From NCBI RefSeq assembly GCF_910592395.1, contig NC_088314.1, positions 9,174,001 through 9,238,000 on the forward strand: a stretch of DNA of 64,000 bases. The letters are read 5' to 3'. Below the pieces are notes generated by a model. It was given only the letters and a program-made list of their open reading frames with translations. It did not search any database and was not told the origin of the DNA. Below are positions 25,244-37,350 of this stretch, in pieces. This DNA is from Lineus longissimus (taxonomy: Eukaryota > Nemertea > Pilidiophora > Heteronemertea > Lineidae). The position numbers were made by a program, and so were the translations under genes. Each line of letters begins with the position of its first letter. The first letter of the stretch is position 1.

Positions 25244-25595
25244 GTCAAGCAATTGTGGCATGCTACAGGAGATACTCACGTTCACCAAAGCCAACATTGA
25301 CTTTAATAACAAACAGAGCTGACTGTGATCATTAGTTTGTGTCCTTAGGCAAGTCACACAGCCTTTCTTGAAGTACACTTAGGCTGTTACATCAAAGAAA
25401 TCCAAGCTATCTGAGTGAAGTCGAGCGATTTTGGCAAACTACAATGAAAAATACCTGCAACCACCAAGGGTCAACATTCAATAATTTAAGTAACAACTGA
25501 GCTGACCATTTGTTTGTGCCCTTGGGGTATGCCACACAGCCTTTGCCTTTCCTCACTTTCAGACTGTCGGTAAAAACGTATTACTTCAAAGTAAT
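25244..25595. repeat. Tandem duplication, period 176 bp
   Basis: gtcaagcaattgtggca (25244) versus gtcgagcgattttggcaaac (25420), then caccaa-g, caacatt, taacaa, gagctgac, agtttgtgtcctt / tgtttgtgccctt, and cacacagcctttc, in order. Confidence 0.8.
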
Positions 25596-26867
25596 ACATT
25601 TTTGTTGTTAGCAAACGAAACTGAGCATATCCAACTTTGTACTGAGCAAAGCAAAGACATTATCTGGTATACGTTGAGAAAAATGGACAAAAAACCAGTT
25701 TCCCTGCAACAGACCAAGATCTACTTTTAAAATGTGCGGCAGTGATGAAAACGACAAGAACAACTGTCGAGTATTGAACGCGACTAACGAAATTGTCAAA
25801 ATGGTATGCCTAAACACGAAATCCCCCCCCCCCCCAGTCTGGTGCTGATCTGGTGGGGAAATAACACTTTTGGTCTTGAAATTGGCAAACAACAGATTAA
25901 CAGGTAAAACCATTTTTTGTTGAGCCAATGGTCGTCATAGACGAATAAAAGGGCAAAAAAATTCCCTGTGGTTTCCGCTATTGGATTGGCCAATGGGGCC
26001 ATTAAGCGCTAACAGATTTTAAGAAGAGCTCCTTAGGGTAATTTCATTTGTTGTATTGGTGCAGCTGTGTGTCTACTGATTACCATCTAGTTTTCACATC
26101 CTGTAAATCATTTTTTAATACGAAAAACGGAAAGAAGTTTTGTTTTGCCATTTTATCCCAAATTAAAAAGGTGCTAATATTTGGTAGTTTATAGTACAGA
26201 CTGGAGGCCATGGCGGGATACTGCCTGCCACCATTTGGTCTGAGGTTAGTATCTGCCCTGTTCGTGGCAGAGTTTAGGCTAAACTCACCAAGTTATGTGG
26301 GCCTGAAGCGCAAAAAGACCTTATCTGCATTTACATTGGTCATTTTAATCTCACAGCAGGGATGCACCACAGCAATAATGGTTTCCAATAGGTCTTGTCA
26401 AGTGACATCCACTGCTCATCCAAATCCCAGCTTGAGATATGTCAAGACAAGAAATGCCCCCATGTTCATTAGTGAGATCCAGGTTGATCTGAACTTGACA
26501 CAGCAACATTGGTTTTGAAGATGGGAAATGAAAAATTCCCTGAGATTTTTCAAAGGTTTTTCATTTTCCCGAAAAACCTTTATGCACCTTTGTGATGGCT
26601 GAAAAATTCTTACATGTTTTTTTCAACATTTTATTTTTAAAAGTGTTCTGGTCATCCTTCCTACTTCCTATTTCTTGCACATTTTCCAAACATCACACTA
26701 GCCTGCTGGTCAAGCCAAGACCCTCACAGTGCCCGGCAAAACCATCTTCCAAACCAGATATCATGGATACCCTCGGTACTAGTGTATGATTAGCTTGATC
26801 GATACCATAACGTCCTCGGTAACCTCCACCCTTGAAGGAGGGGCCATAAAGTGTTTTGTCTACTTGC
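25596..26867. other. No gene recognised; C13 run
   Basis: A C13 run at 25823-25835. The hairpin GTATTACTT / AAGTAATAC sits just before this interval (25579-25598). Open frames at 26210-26518 and 26592-26789 match nothing I know. Confidence 0.4.
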
Positions 26868-27435
26868 CATAACCTCACAAACTAAGTTGATGACCATACC
26901 ATCTGCAAGTTGTCTGCGGCCACATTAGTTAACTCTAAAGGCACACTCGACAGTTGTTGACAACGTAAGCATGACAGACAAGTTGTACACAAGAGAAATA
27001 CAACTGTCTGAGGATTTTTTGCTGACTGGATCTAATTCATTGCTACTCATGACAGAAATAACAAGCACACTTTGGTAGTAAACAGAAAGCGTGATGGAAC
27101 CACTTCAGTGTTGTTATCACTCCACTGGGAGAATAAGTATTACTGTGCCACCGCTAAGGCCACAAGTGGTGTACTACAACCAGACTTTTGTGTAGATCGT
27201 ATCAGTGCAAACGAGTACACGCAAGCACTAAATGATGAAATAAGTACAATGTTGAAGCCACTCTTACTTGTAGTCCAAGCAACAGCACTCTATATGCATG
27301 GTGGGGCATCACCTTATTTAATAGCTGCCATAACTCCTACAAATTAGTTTGATGATGATATAAGTACTGTGAGTTGTCTGCGGCTAGATTAGTCAAATCT
27401 ATAGAGACACTGGGCAGTTGTTGACATGATGAACA
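26868..27435. repeat. Spaced direct duplication (about 460 bp apart)
   Basis: Both blocks (26868-26965, 27328-27430) carry ccataact/ccataacct, caaa-tag/aagttgatga, gttgtctgcggc, agatt/acatt-agt and gcagttgttgaca. The open frame between them (27072-27347) is unrecognised. Confidence 0.7.
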
Positions 27436-28014
27436 TATTAGACCCAAGATATTTAAGACAGCATTGATATTCTTGGCAGTTTGTGTCAGAAATAGTACAT
27501 TTTAGCACTAAAGAAACTCACCTAAATAGAGTAATTGGAGAAACAATATATACAAGATTACATGGATAAATGGTCAGGAAAAGTTTTTTTTAAACTTTCA
27601 TTATTTTAGCTGGCAGCGTTAATGAGATATAGCCAAAAGAAGTTTTTTTCACATAGTGCCACCTATGAGGTAAAGGGTAAGTTAAAAATCATCAAAACTG
27701 CCCAAAGGCATGATGGTATTTGACCTTTATCCCACTGAAATGTGAAAAGTGGAGCATTACTGGTTACGAGCATACGTTCTAGAAACAAGAGGACAGACAT
27801 CACATGCCATCATAATACCCCAGTAGCCGTGAAGGGCTGGGGCGTAATAAGGGAAGCCAAGAGCAAAATGGTACCATCAGAAACGAATCAAGAGCTTTTA
27901 CTGAATGGACATGTCAATATTTTGACAACTTTTAGTGGTAAGTGCACATTTTCACTGCCTCTATTCCTTCTTAACACCGGGCAGAATGGCAAATCAGACA
28001 CTTCGAAGTCTGCA

Positions 28015-28220
28015 CGGCTATTGAGCAATTATTGGGTGAAAAACTTTCCAATCGAGGTAAAGGTTAAAGATATAAAGTTTGGGTTATTTGTAACCTAATT
28101 CCATCTCGTTGTTACTGTTCAATCGAGGTCAAAACTGCAATCGAGCAATCATTGGGTAAAAACTTTCCAAATCAGGGTAAAGGTTTATGGTATCAGGTTT
28201 GGGTTATTTGTTACTTAATG
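28015..28220. repeat. Tandem duplication, period 120 bp
   Basis: gagcaat-attgggt-aaa, actttccaa, ggtaaaggtt and agtttgggttatttg start at 28023 and recur at 28143. Confidence 0.85.
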
Positions 28221-28330
28221 TAATCCCTAGGGGCACCCGCACATAACAAGAGGATGATGCGCTGGGCTACAGGGTGAGGGCATAGTGAAGAAATAGATAT
28301 TTTTCAAAGTAAGCAGCGCAGGCAGAAGAC

Positions 28331-28700
28331 AGCAAACAATCCAATGGTTCCTAGATAGTTATGTTATCTAGTTACCATGCATATGAAGCTAATAGATAAT
28401 CTCAAGCGCATCAAGGTGTTCCTTAGAGACACCCTGGTCCTCAAATATTTTCCCTAAGCCCACACAGACAACCTTCAATAGATTAATTTGCAAACGATCC
28501 GATGGTTCCCACATGGATATTTTATCTGGTAAAACCATGCGTATGAGGCATACCGCTTTCCAAACAAAACCAAGTTAATAGACAATATTAAAGGTCTAGA
28601 AACTCTTGCATTCAAATGTTTTCCTCACACAGATCCTGGTCTCTAAATATTTTCCCCTGAGCCCACACAGACAACCTTCAATAGATTAATTAGCAAATAA
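28331..28700. repeat. Tandem duplication, two and a half units
   Basis: gcaaacaatccaatggttcc recurs diverged at 28489, and cacacagacaaccttcaata + gattaat recurs at 28461 and 28667. The unit is 157-196 bp because of an indel. Confidence 0.8.
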
Positions 28701-29696
28701 TTCATGTCATATGGCAATGTGACATTCACTCCAAAGCGAGAACGAGTGGAATAAACATATGTGTGCAGATCGTGTCCAAATTTGTCAATTTGGATTTTGT
28801 CTATAACAACCTTAAAAGGGGCTACTGGACAATACATCTTCTTTCGAGAAACTTAAATCAATCATCACTTCAACTTCCATTTTTAATAAGAAATGTTGAA
28901 TGCAAAACATGATATTGTTCAATTGCCCCACATTTCCCGGTTTCAAAGGATTTTTCAATAATATTATCAATGGTATATTTCATCATTGTCAATACCATCG
29001 ATAGGGAAATGCCATGTAGAAGATAAACTCCTTGTGGGAGAACCGTCAAATTCCCCTTTATTGACGATGTCATGGATATAATCGTTGTCTATCCACGCAT
29101 TCAGACAAATGATGTCCCACCAATTGTTTGCCATCCTTAATGATCAACCTAACGAGGGTTAGTCGGCTGAGATTAATAGTATTTATACCCTGGTTGGTTT
29201 TAGGGATATCGGCTTATGTACCATGTAAAGTTAGGCCAGTCAGACAGAAGATGGGAGGAAACTTTGAGGGTCAAGATGTAAACAAAAGCAAATCTGCTGA
29301 AGTTGTAAGCAACATATTTACCTCAAACCCTTTTAACCAGGTTGCACTTCCGAGGCCCTTATTCATTCCTGCAGTGAGTTTAATCTTTCAAATAAAATTC
29401 TCAAATTCAACTCATTTCCTAAAAACACGGCGAACTGCCAAATCTTATTAAAAAAATTATTTTGGCGATTCCAAAAATTGCTGAAAAAATCTTTGAACAA
29501 TTTTCATTTCTACAGATCAAGCTTTGTTTCCGATCAAAACATGTTTTTCACAACATTTATTTTGGGTTATTTGCAAAATAAAATTCACGTGAAGATTTGG
29601 TGGTTTAGATTAGTCCATCCATAAAAAGGTAAAAGCAGCATCAATTGTATTATCAATACCATTAATGCTAATCAAGCGAGAGAATGAATCAATCCC

Positions 29697-30020
29697 TTGT
29701 TGACAACATTTGATTAAATCCACGCTAAAGTTCAGCGAAATAAATATCTATCCTTGCATTAGAAATATTTCTTATGGAATGATATCTCGTGGGCAAATGA
29801 GAATGGATACACTACCACATGTGAAATTTAACACAATCTCTACCTTGTTGACAGTATTCGATCAAATCAACGTTTCCAGTTGTGTCCCTCTTGAGACGGC
29901 TTCCCTCAGGACTGATTAATCAAATTTGTGGGGAATTAAAGTTCAGCTAAATGAAAATCTCTATATTTCTCATGGTATAATATGGTATGATATCTAGCGG
30001 GCCAATGAGAACGACTACAG
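29697..30020. repeat. Direct duplication, period about 150-170 bp
   Basis: ttgttgaca, cgatcaaat/tgattaaat, aaagttcagc-aaat, ttctyatgg, atgatatct and gggc-aatgagaa recur in order (units 29697-29815 and 29847-30020). Confidence 0.65.
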
Positions 30021-30045
30021 TCCAAATCACAATTGACATCCGTCC

Positions 30046-30094
30046 TGCTTCATGTCAGTGACGTGCAAGGTAAGTGCGCCACTGACACGAAGCA
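30046..30094. repeat. Hairpin, 15-nt arms with one mismatch
   Basis: TGCTTCATGTCAGTG, a 19-nt spacer, then CACTGACACGAAGCA. The flanks do not extend the stem. Confidence 0.6.
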
Positions 30095-30554
30095 TCTTCA
30101 TCTGTTTTATTCTAGAACTATTGATGCTATGGTTAATTTTTATATAATATTGTTTTTAAAATATAACCGCGATTCTCAACATGGGGACAACAAATAATGT
30201 GGCGTTGAGGCATTCCCAGTTACATTATATTTAAAACCTTGACAACATATGACAATGTATGATGTATTGATAAGATTTTCTTTGTCCATTGGACAAAACA
30301 AATCTATATTCAACTTTCTTTGAAAGATACTAAAATAAAGAACTCGACAAACAGGAAAACTCAGTTCCACCTTCTTTTCATAAATGTCTTCAGGGTTGAT
30401 TGGATTCATAAAACTTTTCGCAGCAGGTGATATAATATACAGGAACATGGTAACCTTGGGCTGCAGACTGAAAACATTATGTCAACTTGCTAATGTTGGT
30501 TCATATAGGCCTAAGGAAAGAATGAAATCAGTACAGAAGCGTCAAGTTGCCTTC

Positions 30555-30614
30555 ACCCGGTTGAACCATGGATCTTTGGATTGCCGGTCCACTGCTCTAC
30601 CAATTGAGCTATCA
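30555..30614 (-). repeat. tRNA-derived relic
   Basis: Minus strand: A box TAGCTCAATTGGTAGAGCA (30593-30611), B box GGTTCAACC (30557-30565), with normal spacing. An anticodon loop can be drawn (GGC at the centre), but position 33 is not T and the acceptor stem does not pair, so a pseudo-tRNA or SINE head is more likely than a gene. Confidence 0.6.
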
Positions 30615-30741
30615 ATTTTCCCTAAATTTCTGTATAGTATGACACCATTTTAGAGCAAACTGAGATTTTCAACATCCATTTAACTCATCATAGTTGGCCA
30701 CAGAACATTTAATGTGAGTTGGACAAGTCGGACAGTGCGAC

Positions 30742-30890
30742 AATTATTGCTGCGATAAGCGATGTAATACAGGTTTTTGCTGGGTATAATATGGATTGCA
30801 TGTTGGAGCGATCATGGATTCTTGTCGCACGCACCTATAACGTCTGCAAACAAGTGATTTTTGTTGCATGATATCAAAATCGCTGGTTAT
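30742..30890. repeat. GCAGCGATC repeat family (C), copy
   Basis: attgctgcgataagcgat, gttggagcgatca, cttgtcgcacgcacct and gcaaacaagtgatttttg, then ttgcatg, match 12160-12350 and 355-520 in order. Probably an old MITE; the ends are not defined. Confidence 0.5.
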
Positions 30891-31628
30891 TCCTCCCTAA
30901 AGAACCCTGCATACGAGCAACCCTCGTTAGCAGTTATGTGCTTCATGGGTGAAATACACCTAATTGCGCATGAAAATATATTTTGACTTATCTTTGTATT
31001 CTTTTAACATGTTCTACCAAAAGAAGGCAAGAAAAAACACATTTCTTTAAAATATGCTAGTTGAAGGAGCAACAGTGTGTGTGTGTCAAAGCGGCTCAAG
31101 TTTGGCTTCAGTTGTCTCAAGAGGGACCATAGGCGTGCAAAGTCCTACACTGATATGGTGTTGGAGGGCTCCATGTCAAAGTAAACCATATCAGGCGAGA
31201 AAAAAAGCTCCTAGCGTAAAAAGGTACGTAACAATAACTGACGTGAAGGAGATACAGGAATATCAAAGTGACCATTGTTTTCCCTTAACATGCTTGATAG
31301 CCTCAGCTGAGGGGGATGGTGAACTTAAGTACTGAGTAGTTCTTTAGGCCATTGCCTCCGGTCCATTGGAAACACCACAAAAAAGTAGATTTTTTCCCTG
31401 AGTGGATTAGTTTGGGGAAAGATTGGAGTTTTTTCTGGGTCGAATGAGCAGATGTTTTTTGCAAGTACTAAATGGTTATTGGTTTTGGTATTATAGGATG
31501 AAGGAGGTATGTTGATTCTATTGTATATTCTTGAGTCCAGTTCGCCGCAACTTGGCTGCACTTGACTGTTGCATCATGTGTAGTTTTGAATGTAATTTGT
31601 AGTGTATTTCAGGAATGCTATACTGTTG

Positions 31629-31824
31629 AAGGGTTGACCATAAGGCCATTTTACTTGAAATCTTGAAGCAATTAAAACCCTTTATTAAAGGAAGGGAGTC
31701 AGTTCTCTGTGTTCCAGAGAACCAGACTCCCACCCTTGAAATTGGCAGGCCCTTCATTTTGAAGGAGTTCTTATTGCTCCAGGATCTTAAATTGTAGCCA
31801 AAATCGTGGTGCCTACGGTCAACC
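31629..31824. mobile_element. GGGTTGACC MITE (M2), about 196 bp
   Basis: aagggttgaccataaggcca at the left; gccaaaatcgtggtgccta then cggtcaacct at the right. The interior shares cacccttgaaattggca and tttgaa-ga-ttct with 21714-21913, confirming the family. Confidence 0.8.
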
Positions 31825-31842
31825 TGTATAGACCTACTCACA

Positions 31843-32045
31843 TCGTTAAAAAAATTTAAAACTGAAAAAGAATTTGAAAATGTCTAATTGTGTAAATACC
31901 AACTGAATAAATATTTCAACATTGCCATCATGTGGACAGATATACGCATACTACTAATGCCAACTTTCAGTGAATTTGCTCTCATATTCATTGCACAACA
32001 ACATTGTGTTTTTCGTTTTTCCTGAGTGACTAGAAAATACATTGA
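31843..32045 (-). mobile_element. TTAA-MITE (T1), degenerate reverse copy
   Basis: ttgtgtaaataccaact, attgccatcatgtggacag, attgcacaacaacattgtg and tttcctgagtgact follow the family order. The ends are eroded. Confidence 0.6.
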
Positions 32046-32161
32046 TCATGAACAGTGCATCCCTTGTATAAAATCGGTGCGTTTATCAGTTTTCCCGATT
32101 GCTGCATGTTAATTTACGGTATGTGTGCATTTAGTGTGTCATGTATTGTTTCAATCATCTA

Positions 32162-32531
32162 ATGCAAGTATCAATTCGTGTCTTGTACCCCCCTCCTCAA
32201 GGGTACGACACCTTACCACCCTATAACGACATCTTAAGGCTCAAGCATCACCCTTTTTTCACCAATGCTACTTTTTCTTTCGTCAAGACATCACCATCAA
32301 CAATATATCAGTTATCACCGTCATATAAAGTAACTGAACTAATTTTACTGGGTAAGGCTGTATCTTCGACAAGACATCGACACATTAGCATCCTTATTCT
32401 TTCCAGCTTCGCCAAATTTTCACTAAAGGAAAAATAAATACTACTCAAGCATCGGCAACGATTAGTGGTGATAGCTTAACTACCCTTGAGGGGGGGGGGG
32501 GGGGGTACAAGAAACGAATTGATACTTGCAT
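32162..32531. mobile_element. MITE with long TIRs containing a poly-C/poly-G run (family M3)
   Basis: The left arm ATGCAAGTATCAATTCG continues to cttgtacccccctcctcaag; the right arm is its inverse with G16 (32490-32505) in place of the short C run. Similarity extends inward to about 75 bp. Length is 370 bp, with no coding capacity. No clear target duplication. Confidence 0.75.
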
Positions 32532-33053
32532 AAGATCTTTCAAAAAGAGAAAGTTTTCTCTAGTGCCGGCACGATAGTGACGTGTGTAATTTTCATGGAA
32601 ACGACCACCATAACACTTTGACAGCAAAGAGTATCACTAAAGGGACTTTGGATTCAAGTTGGGTGCTATCATCTCACATATATTGGTAATGGTCAATTTG
32701 TGTCCAAGACTTGTTGGAACGTCGTTGATAATCAAGTTGGCAACCCTGTTGATTTCATACTTGTTGTGAAGTGGCTGTTTATAGTGATTAGAATTTCCTC
32801 TAGCATACTAATTGGAGAAGATGCTGCGTGTGATCGATTTGGTCGGCGGGTCTTAATTGGGAAAGATCGAGTTGATCAGTCATTCAAAAGAAAGTGGTCG
32901 GTCTGAGTGCATTACTGATAAGCTGAGGAGCATAGGGCTACCGCTGGGATATCACTTCGCTATGCGGATGTTGGAGGGTCTCAATCAGAACACGGCCGCA
33001 GGATACAGGACATGGCCATCAGGGGTTTCAAATTGGACTGTCAAAGGTGACAG

Positions 33054-33110
33054 GAAGCAGTGGAACCTCCCTTAGCAGACAACTCTTTATCAAGGACACC
33101 CTCCTTATTA
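33054..33110. mobile_element. Pogo-like MITE end (fragment)
   Basis: gcagtggaacctcccttag then cagacaa, the same as the left end of 61916-62096, followed by aaggacacc-type text. There is no second end. Confidence 0.5.
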
Positions 33111-34036
33111 AAAACTCTAGTTAAGAGGTTAAGGAGATGAAGGTTCTCATAGTGCATCAGTCTTAAGCACTATGGTATCACACATTAGTAAGCTGCTTAC
33201 ACCATGTTGCCACGCGGCAGTGATACCTTGCCTTAAAAAATTTACTTTAAAGTGATATTCTTATCATTTCATTACTTTGGCAGATACCTTCCTTCGAGCA
33301 GAATAACTCCACAAGTTTCGTGATCAATTCTAATACGATTCTACTGTAATTAGGAAAGCATGGATGACTTTTATGACGGAGGGGTTTTCTTAATACAACC
33401 CAATATGCAGTTTACCAGCTTACTAGAAGATTTAATGAGATACTAGTATGTTATCAGTGGTGCGCCAGATTGGTAGGGAGAAAGTATCAGGCAATGAATT
33501 GCTGATTTGGGGAAATTGTTATTGCAGCAGATGCCATAAATCATTCCAGCTGAAGACGACAAATGAATTCTAGGCACATTTTTTTTTTTGCTTAATAAAG
33601 TATTTCTGGTTGAACAATAATTGGAAAGTTTGTTGCTGAAGGTGTTAACATGAACATGGTGAAGGCTCCACCACCCACAAATTTCTTCATTGGAACTCAT
33701 GAAAGACGCAAAGTGTCCTTTTCATCCATCAAACTGGCCAAATCTTACGACCTTTCATTTTTGCAATTCGCAAAGATTTCTTGAAAAAATAAAAAAATTC
33801 ATCATTTTTATTTTTATTAATGCTGTTGGGAGCAAGTGTCAATAGGAACAGGTCTAACTCTGAATTATCAAACTCCAGAAATTCTATTGCTGGTCCATTT
33901 TTTTTCATGCGAGGGGAGCACACTGGATGCAGTTCCGCCCATGACGATGGCAAATTCATTATGCAAGGAAAAGCCTCCCCAACAAGTCATCCAATCAGGG
34001 ATTCACTACATTCAGGTAAGGCCATGTCATCAGTTT
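33105..34036. other. No recognised gene; an exon-like stretch at 33914-34013 (+)
   Basis: The stretch reads GSTLDAVPPMTMANSLCKEK, then PPQQVIQSGIHYIQ, and ends at a good donor (cattcag before gtaagg). The upstream sequence is pyrimidine-rich but lacks a clear cag/tag acceptor. I do not recognise the protein, so it is recorded only as a candidate. Confidence 0.2.
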
Positions 34037-34263
34037 TTAAAGGCCTACATTGTTCGTTAACAGTTTGAAATTTGTAATTGAATTTGGGTATTTAATACTA
34101 AATATAAACTTTGGCAATGCCATTGTGTAGACATATATACAAATAGTATAGATACATGTACCAAGTTTCAGCAAATTTTTATGCATAATAACTGCACTAA
34201 TGGTATTGTGTGATTGCATTTATATTTTCCTGGACCACCAGTACGAGCAATGTACACCTTTAA
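34037..34263 (-). mobile_element. TTAA-flanked MITE (T1), reverse copy
   Basis: TTAA + aggcctac at the left and acacc + TTTAA at the right, 227 bp. The interior has aatttgtaattgaatttg, aacttt-gcaatgcca, ttgtgtagacatatata and tttcctggaccacca. A clean reverse copy. Confidence 0.8.
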
Positions 34264-36759
34264 GTCATCAAGGCAAGGTTGCACATCACGACTGCACCTA
34301 TCATGGAAATGCAACCAACATTGACAAAGCCTTACTAATCAATGAATGATTCCTCGCCCGATTATATCATTAGGATGGTCATGTTGGCCACCAACGTTTT
34401 CGCACTAATCACCATTCCCTGAATAGTCATTCAAACTCCAGAGAACTGCTACGAGAGCACCCTGGATAATCAGTAACCCAGATTGCCGAGAATCGTAACA
34501 TAATCTTGGGTATTCCAACCTACCGAGGAGCCTGACCTAGATAGTGCTGTTAGAGCCCTGGGAGAAGGGCTGCTCACAAGAAAACAGCCAAAATGTGTGC
34601 TCATTTTTAAATTTACTGAAATAACCTGTGTCCATCTGGTAACATGGACAATATGACATCATAAGCACTAAATTTTGAGATAAATTGACCAGCGGGTACT
34701 CTGCGGTGCACGCACAATATCAATCCATACATATTTTCGAATCACGCCTGATGAAGAACTTACTAACACATGAACACTACATTATTTCACTAAAACAACT
34801 CAAAACACAGCTTTTCAAACTTCACTTAATAACGTTTACCTTTCCCACGTCATGCCGGCACAGGGTGCTGAAAGGTCTGCCTCATTCTCGGCAATCTGGG
34901 ATCGATTCTTCAGGGTGATGATACAAAGCAGGGTACAAGTGGTCCATTTCTACCACGCTTAGAGGCAAGAAGTGTTAAAGTGAGATTTGGGTGGCAGGCT
35001 AGTGGAACCAGCTATAGTGGTATTGCTGTTGGGAGTCCGTAAGGCACACAGAGCCTCTCTCAAAAATTCCTAGAAGACGACAAGCAGCCTCCAGAGTGGA
35101 TCTATAAGAAGTGATGAATAGGGATGTTGCGGTACAGCAGCTACACTTGTAAAGTTGTCCAGATTGTGCATTATGGAGTGAGATGGGTACAAGGAGCGCT
35201 TCCTTTACTGAGCTTCTGGTGAAGGGAAACATTGGCACGAAATGTTTTGTTTGAAAACAGTATGAGTTTATCATGTCACTGTTAAAAAGCTGCGCTATGA
35301 TGACAGATTACTATAAAGTCAATTGATAATTGTGAAAAAGAAATTTTAGTGAGAACAGAAGGTTAACATCAATGGGAAGCAAATTTGCATACTGCAGCTT
35401 TTTTACCTGTTGTCTTTTTACCGTAGCCTTTTTTACCTGTAGCTTTTTTACCAGTAGCTTTTTCACATGTAACCTTTTTGACCTTTTACTGACATCAGTG
35501 CACTTGCTAGAGTATCTATGGCATTTTTCCTGTTTAAATTATTATTATTTGCTGTTCTCAAATTACACTCATCTCAATCAAAATACAGTGGCACCTCTCT
35601 ACTTGTTCAATATACCATATCTACCAATCCAATCTATACTTGAAAATACATGATATAATGGTCATCCAAATACTGCATCGTCATTGCTGAGAGGGCATCA
35701 AGTCTTGAGCAGACTGCTAAAAGCAGCTATTGTGTACAAACAGAGTGTAAAACAAACAGCTCAGGGCTGCCCCAACGCAGAACAAAATTGCTCATAAATG
35801 GCGTACACCAATCTAACGTGAGTGACAATTATTCCACGGTCATTTGCGTTATTAAAACTGCATTATCTCACAAAAACTATCGGCGCTTATCACATTTTGA
35901 TAAAACGATTATCGCAGAACAATGCAAATTGCATGGCTGTGATCACGTTAGTGATTACAGGTCTTCGGGTAGGTGTTCCGGTATTAGCTTGGTATTAATA
36001 CGACCGCTCTTAGGCCAGAACTATAACATCACCGCGGCTCAAAACACTTTGTTTAGTCGAAGAATGGAATGATATTCTAAGACGATGATCCAGAACAAGT
36101 CAAGGACACTTAATCTATTAATTCATGTTGTATTGGTTGCAGAGCAACATTGACATTAGTCGGCCAAGGCTGTGTACATTTCTTATTTATGTCAACTCAC
36201 CGAGTCCAAAAACAGTAGAAAACTTTCATTGAAACACACTATCTTCAAATGTAACCAGTAACTACAGTGACATTTCGGCCGTACCCTTAGCATTTGGAGG
36301 AATTTTAAAGCACTGACTGAATTTCGAGCAGTGACACACAGTTTTTCACTTGTCATGAAACAAAATAGACATAAAACAAAGCATTACATCCATTCGGCCT
36401 GAATGACAGGTCACGATTTCCGCCATGGTAGACGAGAAGCGTCACACGAATCGAACCAAAACACCTTGAGCTGATTCCATCAGCCGCATCAAAGCAAGAA
36501 TGGGAAAAAATACGCCACTGATCGAGTAATTAACAACTGTTTTCCCGTTTAACAGTTAGCCGATGGCTACGTGGCTAATGATGATGAAAGGTTGTGATGT
36601 TAGCGCTGATGTTAGCATTAGAAATGTTAGACACATTAGATGAACGAATTGGTTGTTAGTGGTGCACAGCTATAGAGCTCTTGCATGATGTTGCAAGCTA
36701 GTAAGAACTGCACAGCACTGTTGGATATTAATGTCATTGAGTGTACAAAGCAGTGATCA
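34264..36759. other. No gene recognised; one minisatellite and a CpG-rich patch
   Basis: At 35395-35475 about five copies of an 18-bp unit (tagcttttttacctg-type) give a Phe/Cys-rich artefact frame. At 36270-36500 CpG density rises, and the minus strand has an ATGGCGGAA start context at 36424; the frame there is only about 27 codons. Confidence 0.4.
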
Positions 36760-37350
36760 AATTTTTTTTCTCATTTTTTCTGAAATCTTGGCTATCTTGC
36801 TGCAAGGGGCTCATGTATTTAAAGTCACTAATAAGCGAGATATTGCACTTTTTACCATTTCAGTTTCATCCCCTGGTGGTCAAGTCAAAAAGCAGATCGG
36901 ACCAAAATTCGGCAGCCTAGGTTATCTATTGTTGGGGGTCATGTGTACTCAAGTTTCAAGATGATAGCTTTAGCGGTTAAGAAACGTGTCACAGTTACAC
37001 ACTAAACGGCCAATTACGCCATTTGACCCCTGTGACCTTGAAAAGTAGGTCAAATCCGAAACCTGTATGATATGTGATGTATCCTTGCTGGGAGTACCTA
37101 CCATAAATTTTTATAGAAAACGAATTACTTATAAGCAAGGCATTGCACTTTGTTTTCGCATATAGCCCCCTGGTGGTAAGAGATCGAGTTGGATCGAAAT
37201 TTTCAGGGTGTTGTGCATATCAGTGGATGAGTACCAAACATGTACCAAAGTTTCAAGTTGGAACGTTAAACGGTCTAGGAGGAGATATCACTTTCGGATG
37301 GACATGTGGACTGACAAACTGATGGCGGATGGTAATACAATATCTCCCCA
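36760..37350 (+). mobile_element. Family H element, internal fragment
   Basis: Contains two rounds of the family module: cccctggtggtcaa, agcagatcggaccaaa, taagaaacgtgtcac, tttgacccctgtgaccttg with tgaccttgaaaagtaggtca at 37033-37052, then a second cccctggtggtaa. It ends in an eroded gacggatgg-type region. The terminal hairpins are not preserved. Confidence 0.65.

Noticed and set aside
30046-30094. miRNA precursor
   Set aside because: The stem is only 15 nt per arm and does not extend into the flanks; too short for a normal animal precursor.
30555-30614. Functional tRNA gene
   Set aside because: The A and B boxes are good, but position 33 and the acceptor stem fail. Treated as a tRNA-derived relic.
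35372-35653. Phe/Cys-rich open frame resembling a membrane peptide
   Set aside because: Encoded by an 18-bp T-rich minisatellite.
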